Of a DNA stretch of 64,000 nucleotides, positions 27,938 to 37,029 are shown in pieces; positions within the stretch are counted from its first letter, which is position 1; the number at the start of each line of letters is the position of its first letter. The stretch lies in the NCBI RefSeq assembly GCF_043099315.1, contig NZ_CP170746.1. One strand, given 5' to 3'. The notes below the pieces were generated by a model. That model saw only the letters and a list, made by a program, of their open reading frames with translations. It made no database searches and was not told the DNA's origin. The stretch is from Chlorogloeopsis fritschii. GTDB taxonomy: Bacteria; Cyanobacteriota; Cyanobacteriia; Cyanobacteriales; Nostocaceae. A program made the position numbers and the translations under genes.

Positions 27938-28570
27938 GTAAAAGTTGATTAACCAATAAATATTGCAGAATTTAATTTATGTAATGAACCCACAAAATGT
28001 TTCTTTGTTGAAACTTTATAAATAGTTTATAGTTTATTTTTAATAGTTGACTAAATCATCTAAAACACAAGCTTTTTAGAACAGTGTAAGAGAAATTATA
28101 TATTTCCGAAATTTCTCTATTGTATATACTCTTTGTAAAAAGATAAATTTTAAATAGTTAGGTATTGGGTATCGGGTATTAAAGTTTCTTTATTCCTAGT
28201 CTCTAGTCCCTAGTCCCTATTCACTAGTCCCCTTTACAGGTGCATCTATCAAATCAGTTTTTATCAGCTGAGAAATAAAGCATCATTGAATGATGTAACT
28301 GGGCATAAATAAAAATCCCACTTCATTAGCCACTTTGATTTGATTCAGTAAAAGTTGAAAGTTGAATTGGCAACGCACATATATATTTTGTGGAATGCAG
28401 CACTCGAATTCCATAAACTTCTCATGTCACATCTTGCACAAGTCCAAACAGCCTTGAGTTACCAGCCCACAAATCCTTGTTACCAGGTTGAACCTGGTAA
28501 CGACAATTAGAGCAAGAGTGCTCTCTCACAACCTTCCTGTTAATTTTGAAATTTTTTAAAAATCATTTAT
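27938..28570. other. Intergenic region, 633 bases
   Basis: No convincing gene. 28163-28235 has TCTAGTCCCTAGTCCCTA-type repeats. 28464-28502 holds the second palindromic repeat. The remainder is AT-rich and shows no RNA gene I recognise. Confidence 0.45.
28464..28502 (-). repeat. 40-base palindromic repeat, copy 2 (inverted)
   Basis: GTTACCAGGTT (28479-28489) and AACCTGGTAAC (28491-28501) flank one base. Together with the CAGCCCACAAATCC flank, the reverse complement matches 21935-21974 except for a few bases. The copies are about 6.5 kb apart in opposite orientation. Confidence 0.7.
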
Positions 28571-28873
28571 ATGCATCAATTTAATCACCATCTAATAACA
28601 CTTGTTTTAATAGTTAGTTCTGCTGCAATTGCAATGCCTTCTTATGCTCAAAATGTGAGAGAGTTAAATCGAGATAAAAATGATAATAATGTGATATCAA
28701 TATCTTCTCAAAATGATGTTGCTACAGAGCAAAATGTGCAACCTCAATTAGGTAATCAATCTGATTCTTCCAATAAAGATTTAGCTGCTAATACAAAAAA
28801 ATCTGTTACTAATCGTAACCCACGCATTCCTATATTTAGCAAAATTTTTCCTGTACCTTCAATGCAGCAGTAA
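28571..28873 (+). CDS. Small secreted protein of unknown function
   Basis: 100 residues with a clear signal peptide (ITLVLIVSSAAIAMPSYAQ, AxA-type cleavage near residue 27). The mature part is Asn/Ser/Gln-rich and disordered, ending in IPIFSKIFPVPSMQQ. It is convergent with the next gene, five bases apart. No domain is recognised; probably periplasmic or extracellular. Confidence 0.6.
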   Translation: MHQFNHHLITLVLIVSSAAIAMPSYAQNVRELNRDKNDNNVISISSQNDVATEQNVQPQLGNQSDSSNKDLAANTKKSVTNRNPRIPIFSKIFPVPSMQQ

Positions 28874-28878
28874 TCAAA

Positions 28879-29784
28879 TTAAGATGTTTGTTCTATACTG
28901 CGATCGCGCAATATCAAATCATAGCCTTCTCGGCGACAAATAATATCGTAGTAAACAACGGATTTAACTGATTGCCAAAACGGCATGAGGATAATTCCGT
29001 TAATTAAATTTAAAGCAATTAGCACAATGCTGCTAATTATAAAATCATTATTATTTCCTGATTGTGTAAATAATAGATCAGATATTCTCCCCAAGATAAT
29101 GCTAAATCCAAAACTTAAAATTAACCACAGTAAAATTTGGATAGGCAGAGTAATAAAAAATGCGATTAATATAATAGCAATAATACGCAGCGTTAAACCT
29201 TTAGTTAGTTGCCTACTCAACTTCATGGCTTGAATAGAATTTATCTTATCCTCTATTGCTAAAGGTAAATCAGTAAGAAAAAAACGTGAGTAAAACCATA
29301 GAGGACTTAAATATACAGCTATTACTGTTGGGATAATAATTATTGTAAATAATAGATTACTAAAAGGGTTGACTTGATTAATTGGTTGAGAAATTAATCC
29401 AAAAATTGTTGCTAATATTAGATAAATTATTCCTGATGCAAGAGAACACAGAATATAAAAAATCAGAAATTGTAGTAAGCATATCAATATACTTAAGATA
29501 ACGGTAAGTAAAAACTGCCAAAAGTGCTTATTAACATGAAACTTTGCACTCCTAATACTTTCTTTTTGACCAATAATATCGCTAAAAATCAAGCGTGATA
29601 TCAGTCCGGCAGTTGCATAAAACTTTGCCCATCCATAAATAGGAACAAACAACCATAAATGAGCAATTAATGCTAGTTGGAAATATTGTTTAAAGCGAGA
29701 ACGATATAAGTAGCTGCCAAGACTGACAATGTTACCAATATTAAGCTGTTGGGTAAGATTTTGAGTAGTAAAATTTGGAGGCAT
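28879..29784 (-). CDS. Multi-pass membrane protein of unknown function
   Basis: 301 residues from ATG at 29784, chosen for the AAGGAAAGG ribosome-binding site. The 34 in-frame residues upstream are translated repeat. Six to seven membrane segments (about residues 35-55, 85-125, 140-170, 195-220, 225-250). The motif FSDIIGQKESIRSAKFHVNKHFW and a C-terminal SVVYYDIICRREGYDL resemble the DUF975/glycerophosphodiester-phosphodiesterase membrane-domain group. Last gene of the MoxR-DUF58 unit, 112 bases after DUF58 with a repeat between. Role in the unit unknown. Confidence 0.72.
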   Translation of the reverse strand: MPPNFTTQNLTQQLNIGNIVSLGSYLYRSRFKQYFQLALIAHLWLFVPIYGWAKFYATAGLISRLIFSDIIGQKESIRSAKFHVNKHFWQFLLTVILSILICLLQFLIFYILCSLASGIIYLILATIFGLISQPINQVNPFSNLLFTIIIIPTVIAVYLSPLWFYSRFFLTDLPLAIEDKINSIQAMKLSRQLTKGLTLRIIAIILIAFFITLPIQILLWLILSFGFSIILGRISDLLFTQSGNNNDFIISSIVLIALNLINGIILMPFWQSVKSVVYYDIICRREGYDLILRDRSIEQTS

Positions 29785-29895
29785 AGCAACCTTTCCTTTG
29801 GAAGCAGGGGATGGAGAGACAAGGGGACAAGGAGACACGGAGAATAATGAATGACTAATGACCAATGACAAATGACAAATAACCAATGACTAAAT

Positions 29896-31239
29896 TTATA
29901 ATTGATTTCGTGCCTTAAGCTGCAAATATTTCTCTACCAATTGATCTGCAATCTGATTTGCTGGTGCATCGAGTACTAATACACCTTTTTGCTTGAGTTG
30001 TGCAAATGCCACTTGTCGTTGTGCTAATAAATCTAGGGCGACTGCACGCCTGTAAGCAGCGGTAACATCTACTGAGTTCCCCTCTAGAGAAAGGGGGGTA
30101 TGTGCTAGAAGATCCACTTGCGGATCGCGCAAGGTGACAGCAAACGGCAAATAACGGGGAGTAAGCCTAGAAAGTGCGGCAAGGAGTTCGCTGGAAGCAG
30201 TGACATCTACTATGTCAGTGATAATGACTACAAGTGCCCTGCGGCTTTGCTGCTGGACAACATGAGTCACAGCACCCATATAATCAGATTCTAAAAGCAC
30301 TGGTTGAATTGGTGTCAGGCGATCGATTAAAGTACCTAAATGCTGTTGTCCGCGTTCTGGAGTAATCCATGTATGCATTTGCCGATCAAATACACCTACC
30401 CCAACGCGATCGCCTCGATGTAACCCAGCCAAAGCTAAAGATAAAGTTGTATTTAAACCCCAGTCAAACCGTTGCAAATTATGTACTTTTGCTGTCATCA
30501 ATCGTCCGCGATCCAGCAAAATCAGTAAAGTTTGCTCTTGTTCTGGTTCCAGTACCCTCACTAATGGAGGCGCATTGCTAGAAGCACCTACCCGACGTGC
30601 TGTAGCTTTCCAATCAATGAACCGCAAATCATCTCCAGTTCGATAGTTGCGCAATTCGGCAAACTCTGTGCCGATACCCAAACGACGAAATTGGCGAATT
30701 GAACCAGAAGATTGCAATGTTAGACGAATAGAAAGCGATCGCAACCCTACCAAATCTGGATAAACCCTAACTTTCAAACTTTGGGGAATCTTCCAATCAC
30801 TCCAAGCTAATCCCCAAGCGCCGAGTTGTCGCACCTGAATATCTCCCCAAGCAAACTCTCCACGTTGGGTTGGGCGAACAGTATAGGATAATTCTTGGGT
30901 GCTTTGTTTGGGAAGTGTAGCGCGTAGAGTTGTATCAGATACGCCAAACCCAGCTGGATAGTAATCGCGGATTTGAACTACTGCCTTGCTTTTTCCCGAT
31001 GTAACTCGCAGCACAACCAAATTATCTCGCCCTACAGACAATCGTGGCAGTAATTCGCGCACCACCCCAACGCGATCGCTACGTACTCGTAAACCATCCA
31101 CAACCATTAATGCCAGAACTACGGCATCAAATAGTAAAGTGATAGCGATACTAGTAGGAATACTGAAAAAAATTGCGAAAATAGAGGCGATCGCAATTCC
31201 TAAAATCAACAATAAATAAACTTTTTTAGAGGGTATCAT
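29896..31239 (-). CDS. DUF58 protein (vWA-like)
   Basis: 447 residues. Two membrane segments at the N-terminus (about 7-48) are followed by a beta-rich region and the DUF58 core with the signature RNYRTGDDLRFIDWKATARR (about 197-216). A degenerate vWA fold follows (ILLDRGRLM, then LALAGLHRGDRVGVGVF). DUF58 proteins are regular partners of MoxR ATPases and are thought to be remodelled or activated by them. Here it follows MoxR and the RpiB-like gene on the same strand. The exact pathway is not known. Confidence 0.88.
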   Translation of the reverse strand: MIPSKKVYLLLILGIAIASIFAIFFSIPTSIAITLLFDAVVLALMVVDGLRVRSDRVGVVRELLPRLSVGRDNLVVLRVTSGKSKAVVQIRDYYPAGFGVSDTTLRATLPKQSTQELSYTVRPTQRGEFAWGDIQVRQLGAWGLAWSDWKIPQSLKVRVYPDLVGLRSLSIRLTLQSSGSIRQFRRLGIGTEFAELRNYRTGDDLRFIDWKATARRVGASSNAPPLVRVLEPEQEQTLLILLDRGRLMTAKVHNLQRFDWGLNTTLSLALAGLHRGDRVGVGVFDRQMHTWITPERGQQHLGTLIDRLTPIQPVLLESDYMGAVTHVVQQQSRRALVVIITDIVDVTASSELLAALSRLTPRYLPFAVTLRDPQVDLLAHTPLSLEGNSVDVTAAYRRAVALDLLAQRQVAFAQLKQKGVLVLDAPANQIADQLVEKYLQLKARNQL

Positions 31240-31304
31240 TTCTTGGAAGATGGGGAAGATAAAGAAAACCAGCAGTAGAAAAAAAGAAATATTAGCGATC
31301 GCAT

Positions 31305-31784
31305 TTATTCTTTCCCAAACTGTTGCTTCTCTAAGTCGGCAATATCATGCATCGAGTTTTGTAACCATTCTTGAATACTTGGTTCCCATCCCTGAGTAAA
31401 CTCGGTTTTCAACCAAGTATCAACAATTTCCAAAGCGGATTCTGGTGAAGTAATGAACCCTCCCAAAGTAAGGATATTAGAATTATTGATCGAGCGAGAT
31501 TTTTCAGCGGCATTAGGATTTTCGCACACAGCTGCATAAACACCAGGGTGCTTGTTGGCGATAATAGCCATTCCCATTCCAGTGCCACATACTAAAATAC
31601 CTCGTTCTGCTTGTTGCTTTCCTACCCTTTGAGCTACCACAGTTGCAGTCTCATAATAAGGCGTCGTGGCAGTGCGATCGCTAATACCTAAATCTTCTAC
31701 TTCTATTCCTTTTTTTAGTAGATGTTGCTTGAGTGCCTCCTTCAGTTCAAACCCGTAAAAATCTGCTCCTAGTGCAATCTTCAT
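31305..31784 (-). CDS. RpiB/LacAB-family sugar-phosphate isomerase
   Basis: 159 residues from ATG at 31784, preceded by GAGGAAA. It starts KIALGADFYGFELKEALKQHL and contains GILVCGTGMGMAIIANK with the Cys that acts as base in RpiB enzymes, plus RSINNSNILTLGG for substrate binding. It probably interconverts ribose-5-phosphate and ribulose-5-phosphate, or a related aldose/ketose phosphate pair. It is embedded between moxR and DUF58 on the same strand, which is unusual. The C-terminal WEPSIQEWLQ tail is longer than in E. coli RpiB. Confidence 0.85.
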   Translation of the reverse strand: MKIALGADFYGFELKEALKQHLLKKGIEVEDLGISDRTATTPYYETATVVAQRVGKQQAERGILVCGTGMGMAIIANKHPGVYAAVCENPNAAEKSRSINNSNILTLGGFITSPESALEIVDTWLKTEFTQGWEPSIQEWLQNSMHDIADLEKQQFGKE

Positions 31785-31882
31785 AGCTATTTTCCTCACC
31801 TAGTTTTAGAAAAATCTTACTGTTGTTATTACAATTATTTTTTTAGACTTACGCATTTTCAACAGAGACTTTCCCATCAAGC

Positions 31883-32833
31883 TCACCTTGGTACTGGTAC
31901 TTTATTTAGTATTGATGCAATAACACCATCCATTTGCAAATTATCCAAGAGCGCCTCAGGTTTCAAAAGCAGGCGATGACGCAACAACGGTGGTGCAACT
32001 GCTTTGATATCATCTGGAGTGACAAAATCCCGCCCTGCCAAGTATGCTGTTGCTTGTGCCGTCACAAACCATGCACCAGCGGCACGAGGTGATGCACCCA
32101 ATGCTAAATCTGGATACTGTCGCGATACTCTTACCAATCCCAGCAAATAATCAATAATTGCTTCCGAAACTTTCACTTGTTTGACTTCTTGCCGCGCCTG
32201 CAAAATTTCTGCTACCGTTGCCACTGATTTGAGACGAGCAATATCCAAGCGTCGCGCTGCAAAACCCGCTTGGCGATTTAGTAACATTTGCTTTTCCGAT
32301 GCTTCATCAGGATAATCTACCACCAACTTGAATAGAAACCTATCTAGTTGTGCTTCTGGCAAAGGATAAGTACCCTCAAATTCCAAAGGGTTTTGGGTTG
32401 CAATCACCCAAAATAAATCTGGTAAAGGCAAACTTTCACCATCTAGCGTTACCTGCATTTCTTCCATCGCTTCCAGTAGTGCCGCCTGGGTTTTGGGAGG
32501 AGTGCGGTTAATTTCGTCTGCTAATAAAACTTCAGTAAATATTGGCCCCTTTTTCAAAGTAAAATCACGGCTATTTAAATCAAAAATATTCGTACCAGTA
32601 ATATCCGCAGGCAAAACATCAGGCGTGAGTTGAATGCGACGAAATTCTGCTTGAATTAACTGTGCTAGCACTTTCACTAGCAATGTTTTACCAGTTCCTG
32701 GCACTCCTTCCAAAATTACGTGTCCACCTGCCAACAGCGCTACAAGTAGCTGTTGTATTAGGATAGATTGCCCGACAATAACTCGGTTCAGCCCTTGGCT
32801 GAGGCGATTAAATACAGAAATGCTTTCGCTCAT
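31883..32833 (-). CDS. MoxR-family AAA+ ATPase
   Basis: 316 residues from ATG at 32833; an upstream non-ATG start would add 19 residues. Walker A LEGVPGTGKTLL (about 42-53), Walker B VLLADEINRTPPKTQAALLEAMEE (the first part being hhhDE), sensor-1 FWVIATQNPLE, Arg finger in LPEAQLDRF, and sensor-2 ASPRAAGAW are all present. MoxR ATPases act as chaperones for vWA/DUF58 partners. Neighbours DUF4350, DUF4129 and DUF58 form the usual membrane-associated set. Confidence 0.9.
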   Translation of the reverse strand: MSESISVFNRLSQGLNRVIVGQSILIQQLLVALLAGGHVILEGVPGTGKTLLVKVLAQLIQAEFRRIQLTPDVLPADITGTNIFDLNSRDFTLKKGPIFTEVLLADEINRTPPKTQAALLEAMEEMQVTLDGESLPLPDLFWVIATQNPLEFEGTYPLPEAQLDRFLFKLVVDYPDEASEKQMLLNRQAGFAARRLDIARLKSVATVAEILQARQEVKQVKVSEAIIDYLLGLVRVSRQYPDLALGASPRAAGAWFVTAQATAYLAGRDFVTPDDIKAVAPPLLRHRLLLKPEALLDNLQMDGVIASILNKVPVPR

Positions 32834-32986
32834 GTTGTTATTTATACTGATTATAGTTAGATAATAATAGGCTTCATGAATTGCGTACACTAAAAAGGTA
32901 CTGGGTACTGGTGATTGGGGATTAAGGATCGGGGATTGGGTATTCGGTATTAAAATTTCTTCCTAATCCCTGTCCCCTGTCACCTG

Positions 32987-34081
32987 TCACCTGTTCCCTT
33001 TCACCCTCAGGGTTTGCCATTTCTGCAACCAGCCAATCAATTCTCGTTCACTGAGGCGACGTTTCCGATCTTGCTGTTGTAAAACTGCATTTAATTCTGC
33101 TCTAGTAGCGCCTGTTCGTTGTTGCCAAGCATTAATTAAAGTTTGGCGATCCAACAGTTGCGATCCCAATCCCAGAGCTTTTTGAAGTTGCAGTTGTTCC
33201 TCTTTACCTACCATTTCAACTACAAAGTCTGTGGATTCAGCTTTTTGCAGTACTGCTGCTAGGGCTTGGATGTAAGCTGTGCTGTTATCAAGCTCAGGAG
33301 TATCTAAAGTTGCCACACTACCAAAGCGACGATTGTGTGCCCAAACTAACACCGCTAGCAAAACACCTATTTGTATAAATGCTGGAAATAATGGAGTTTG
33401 AGCCAAATAACTAAATATGTCACCTTTGCCTTCACTCTTTCTGACATCAGCATCTTTATAACCGTGGATGTATTCATCCACAAATAGTAAGTTACCTTTT
33501 TGATTAACTAAATCAGCTAAATACTCGAAATTACTTAAATAATCTTGGTAAGCATTAGCAGCTAAATAAGGAGTAGTAGAAAAAATAACTTTTCCATTAC
33601 CTTGCTTTTCTTCCCAAACCACAGCGCCAAAGCGATCGCCCAAAGAAATTTTGTCCTTCGATAAAGACGACTTTCTTCGCCGCGTTTCAATTTTGACATC
33701 ACCTGAGGGTGATTTTTGCATAGTGCTAAATTCGGCTGCACTAACCCTTTCGCGCACACCCAAGACAACTAAAGTATTACCAGCTTTTACCCATTCTTTT
33801 TCTTCAGACAAAAAAATAGGCTCGCTTAACTGGCTGTATATTTTTAGGAGAGTTACGGGACGTTTTTCTGTTTGTAATTCCTGAAAAGGCTTTTGCCAGC
33901 GTTTGATAGTAGTTCCACGGTCTTGCATAAAAGCATACCAAGCACCATAGCCATCGGGAGCACGGTTGTAGGTGGAACCACTATTGATTTTGCTACCATT
34001 GGGAGCGGCGATCAAGGTAAGTAAAATTATGACTCCGAAAGCGATCGCTATCAACCAGACGAGGCGGTTTGAGAATTTCAT
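32987..34081 (-). CDS. DUF4350 membrane protein
   Basis: 364 residues. Membrane segment at about 8-26, then the DUF4350 core (NRAPDGYGAWYAFMQDRG, ending near TLVVLGVR) and a second membrane segment at about 225-245. The cytoplasmic C-terminus is helical (about 255-360, LQLQKALGLGSQLLDRQTLIN). It typically neighbours MoxR and DUF58 in bacteria and is proposed to be part of a membrane-bound MoxR-dependent complex. A 153-base repeat-rich gap separates it from moxR. Confidence 0.85.
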   Translation of the reverse strand: MKFSNRLVWLIAIAFGVIILLTLIAAPNGSKINSGSTYNRAPDGYGAWYAFMQDRGTTIKRWQKPFQELQTEKRPVTLLKIYSQLSEPIFLSEEKEWVKAGNTLVVLGVRERVSAAEFSTMQKSPSGDVKIETRRRKSSLSKDKISLGDRFGAVVWEEKQGNGKVIFSTTPYLAANAYQDYLSNFEYLADLVNQKGNLLFVDEYIHGYKDADVRKSEGKGDIFSYLAQTPLFPAFIQIGVLLAVLVWAHNRRFGSVATLDTPELDNSTAYIQALAAVLQKAESTDFVVEMVGKEEQLQLQKALGLGSQLLDRQTLINAWQQRTGATRAELNAVLQQQDRKRRLSERELIGWLQKWQTLRVKGNR

Positions 34082-34136
34082 ATCAAAAGGCTAATGGCTA
34101 ATAGCTCATAGTAAGAGGACAATTAACTATTAGCAA

Positions 34137-34745
34137 TTAGCTATTAGCAATTTCCCCATATGCTTGGCGGCACTGCTCGTAATTTTCAGAGTGAATCTCA
34201 GCATCACCAAAACATAATTGTTCATGAGTAGTAATCAAGGTTTCGTAAGGTTGAATTTGAGTACGAGATAATTGCAACAATTGCAAATATTCGCCATCGG
34301 TACGACTTGCCTTGTGGGGGAGAATGCCTTTTTCGTGCAACTGTTGCAACATTGCAAAATAGAGATAACGGCAAGCTTCTCGGTAGTTTCCCTGACGATA
34401 TAATTCTTGCAATCGCCTCAAAAATTTTGCTACTGACAGTTCATTGTCTGTCGCTTTTGAAGCAGAAGTATTAAAATTGCCCATTGCAGCCAGCTTGGAA
34501 TACAAATAAGGACTAAATTCTTGCCATAGCCGCCAACCTACCCAAGCCAAGAATAAGGCTACTAAAAGCCAAAATAGAAACTTCAGCAGCGATATCACCC
34601 AAGAATCTAATGACCATCCAGCAGGTAATTCTGGTAAAGTTTGGTTGAAGCCAGACAACTGATATTCCAGCCATTCCCCGACTTTTTGCCGAAATTGTAA
34701 AACTTGCCAGCCCCAACTGGTTTTTTCAAAAGCATCTGTTGTCAT
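34137..34745 (-). CDS. DUF4129 membrane protein
   Basis: 202 residues. One membrane segment (about 50-70, WVISLLKFLFWLLVALFLAW) and a C-terminal cytoplasmic DUF4129 domain (about 100-200) with LYRQGNYREACRYLYFAMLQQL and the R-T-D-x-E-Y motif (SRTDGEYLQ). First gene of the MoxR unit on the minus strand, followed by DUF4350. DUF4129 domains also occur fused to transglutaminase-like enzymes; no such domain is here. Role unknown beyond association with MoxR. Confidence 0.87.
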   Translation of the reverse strand: MTTDAFEKTSWGWQVLQFRQKVGEWLEYQLSGFNQTLPELPAGWSLDSWVISLLKFLFWLLVALFLAWVGWRLWQEFSPYLYSKLAAMGNFNTSASKATDNELSVAKFLRRLQELYRQGNYREACRYLYFAMLQQLHEKGILPHKASRTDGEYLQLLQLSRTQIQPYETLITTHEQLCFGDAEIHSENYEQCRQAYGEIANS

Positions 34746-34841
34746 AGAGTTAGGATTGAGGAATTATTCTGGATGTTAACTTAAAAATTTTCGGCGGTAC
34801 ACAACCGTAGCGATCGCATAATTTCTTTGTGGTATGAAAAC

Positions 34842-35888
34842 TTAATCCATCTCGAATGAAGGCTGAAGTGCAAATCTTGCAAGAGATGGACAGTAATATC
34901 CAGCAATTTCTTTAGCAATTGCATCCGGTCGCGTTACTCTATCTAAATTACAGAACAAAATCACGGTAATTTTGTCATCGATAAAGCGGGTAATATTGCT
35001 TGCGAAACCTAGAATCGAACCATTATGAGCGACTACTCGGCGATCGCCATAATTAATTATCCACCAACCTAAACCTGCCACATATTTGAGTTTGTTCCAA
35101 TCATTACCAAGGTTTGGAGGATGAGGAGTCCACATTAAATCGAGGGTTGATTGCCTCAATACAGTTGCATTGTAAAGAGCTTGTTCCCACTTCACCATAT
35201 CTTCCACACTGGAGAGTTGTCCTCCAGCTGAATAGGTAACTGAAGGACTGTAGTAGGGTTTGTTAACAAGCTTACCATTGAGCCAACGGTAACCAGCAGC
35301 ACGGTGCGGCACAATATCTCTGGGATGATTCATTACGGTTGCATTCATGCCCAAAGGAGTAAAAATGCGATCGCGCAATAAATCTCCATAGGATTGCCCC
35401 GTCATATTTTCCAGCATTAAACCTAGTAGATAATAGCCTGTGTTGTCATAGGCACTTAATTCACCCGGTTGGAACTTGAGGGGTAAGTCAGTAACTAAAG
35501 CCAAAATTTCTGATTTGGATAAATCCAGACGGGTAATTTCCCAGTAGTTTTTGGCATCAGTATAACTGGGAATTCCAGATTGGTGAGACAGAATATGCTT
35601 GATTGTAACGGGCTGCCACGCTGGAGGTATATTGTCGAGGTAATTTGCGATCGCATCATCGAGCGAAATTACTCCCTCCTCAACCAACATCATTATGAGT
35701 GTGGCAGTAAATGTTTTGCCAACAGAGGCGATTTCGTAAACTGTGCGTTCAGTTGCCGTAACCGAGTGTTCAAGATTTGCCCATCCATAGCCCTTGACTA
35801 AAACAGGTTCGCCTTCCTGCACTACTGCAACAGAGACTCCTGGAATTTGGATTTGAGCCATTGTGGCTTGGATGTAATCGTCAATCAT
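34842..35888 (-). CDS. Beta-lactamase-family serine hydrolase (class C/PBP-like)
   Basis: 348 residues without a signal peptide, so apparently cytoplasmic. The catalytic SxxK is ASVGKTFT (about residues 54-60), the second motif YDN lies in LSAYDNTGYYLLG, and the third is HNGSILG in place of KTG. This is typical of class C-like esterases, amidases and D-aminopeptidases. Its start overlaps the end of the preceding ligase-like gene by four bases, so coupling is likely. Context suggests hydrolysis, transfer or editing of an amide or ester made by the ligase-like protein; inferred only. Confidence 0.85.
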   Translation of the reverse strand: MIDDYIQATMAQIQIPGVSVAVVQEGEPVLVKGYGWANLEHSVTATERTVYEIASVGKTFTATLIMMLVEEGVISLDDAIANYLDNIPPAWQPVTIKHILSHQSGIPSYTDAKNYWEITRLDLSKSEILALVTDLPLKFQPGELSAYDNTGYYLLGLMLENMTGQSYGDLLRDRIFTPLGMNATVMNHPRDIVPHRAAGYRWLNGKLVNKPYYSPSVTYSAGGQLSSVEDMVKWEQALYNATVLRQSTLDLMWTPHPPNLGNDWNKLKYVAGLGWWIINYGDRRVVAHNGSILGFASNITRFIDDKITVILFCNLDRVTRPDAIAKEIAGYYCPSLARFALQPSFEMD

Positions 35889-36994
35889 GCCAATGCAGAG
35901 TAAGTATTCTTCAGTACTTGTTCGATTGAACCCAGCTTGTTGAAATCACGAATAAGTTGATGAGCTTTTGTTTCTCGTTTTTCGAGCATCACTTTTAATG
36001 GTGCTAGCAAATTTACATCTGGATCGTCTCCAAGGGCAACTTCAGCAGCTTGTAAAACTTGTGAGGCGATCGCATAGATATCTTGATTATCAAATCCTTG
36101 TTGTGCTGAAAGTTGGTGCTTTTCGGCATCTGGTATTATTGCTCTACCAGAAAGTGATTCATCTAAAATTAGACCTTTTAATAAAGCTAATAAACCAGCA
36201 TAAATTGAAAAATCATCACAACTATCAAATGCCTTAAATTCTATCCGACCTACTTCCGCTGGCAGACGTGCTATTTTTGTCAGTGAAGGCGTAGATTTAA
36301 TCATTTGTTCTGGCTTTTCTACAAAAACCATTGCTGCTGCTCTTTTTCCTGTTCTGACAAAAGTTCTCACCGATAGTCCTTCCCACAAACTGTCTTGATA
36401 AAATGGTGAACTATAACTAAAAGGAACAATATAAGGACTGTAATAAGTTAATTTTTTACCAATATCAATCAAACTTTCATTTGATAAACCTGCCATTGAT
36501 AAATTTAAATCCGGCCCATAAGTCACCATGTAAATGTTAGCTGTTTGTTCTTCCGGATGAGCCTGTTGTATTTGCTTAATTTCATAATCATTTAATGGCG
36601 GTTCAGGCTCAAAAACTGTTTTACACGGATTAAAACTAATTAATACTGGCGAAAACCCAAATTGTCCAGATATTTTACACAGCAAGTAAAAACTTTCTGT
36701 CAACTCATCAATTGTGCTTTGAATACTAGAATGTATTGTTGTTCTAATTTCAATACCTTTGGGAGTACAATCTACAATTTTTTCAGAATCTGTAAATCTT
36801 TCAAATCCTTCAATATACCATCTTTTTTTTCTAATCCCAGCGTCTCCAATTCTTAATTGGAGGTGGTCATTGGGATATATGGGAAGTTGCTCGATAATTT
36901 GATTAAAATCAGCAAATTTTGCACGAGAAAAATCAACAAACTTTCCTTCTGAATTGAGAAAGGCAACTTCATGTTCAATACCAAAGTTAAACAT
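35885..36994 (-). CDS. GCS2-like carboxylate-amine ligase (glutamate-cysteine ligase-like)
   Basis: 369 residues. The N-terminus FNFGIEHEVAF matches the G-x-E-x-E metal/ATP-binding strand of the glutamine-synthetase-like GCS2 fold. Later elements agree: GIEIRTTIHSS (about 85-95), YGPDLNLSMAGLSNESL, and VGRIEFKAFDSCDD near residue 255, where the family has an R-x-E-x-R/K-x-x-D strand. Such enzymes join a carboxylate to an amine with ATP, as in gamma-glutamylcysteine or ergothioneine pathways. It does not look like the normal cyanobacterial GshA. Flanked by a methyltransferase and a serine hydrolase. Substrates unknown. Confidence 0.65.
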   Translation of the reverse strand: MFNFGIEHEVAFLNSEGKFVDFSRAKFADFNQIIEQLPIYPNDHLQLRIGDAGIRKKRWYIEGFERFTDSEKIVDCTPKGIEIRTTIHSSIQSTIDELTESFYLLCKISGQFGFSPVLISFNPCKTVFEPEPPLNDYEIKQIQQAHPEEQTANIYMVTYGPDLNLSMAGLSNESLIDIGKKLTYYSPYIVPFSYSSPFYQDSLWEGLSVRTFVRTGKRAAAMVFVEKPEQMIKSTPSLTKIARLPAEVGRIEFKAFDSCDDFSIYAGLLALLKGLILDESLSGRAIIPDAEKHQLSAQQGFDNQDIYAIASQVLQAAEVALGDDPDVNLLAPLKVMLEKRETKAHQLIRDFNKLGSIEQVLKNTYSALA

Positions 36995-37029
36995 TATGTA
37001 TATCCTAAAATAAATTATTTTTCTTGAAG

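Noticed and set aside
29785..29886. N-terminal extension of the membrane protein at 28879
   Set aside because: The 34 codons are translated heptamer and GGGACAAGGAG repeats; ATG at 29784 has a proper ribosome-binding site.
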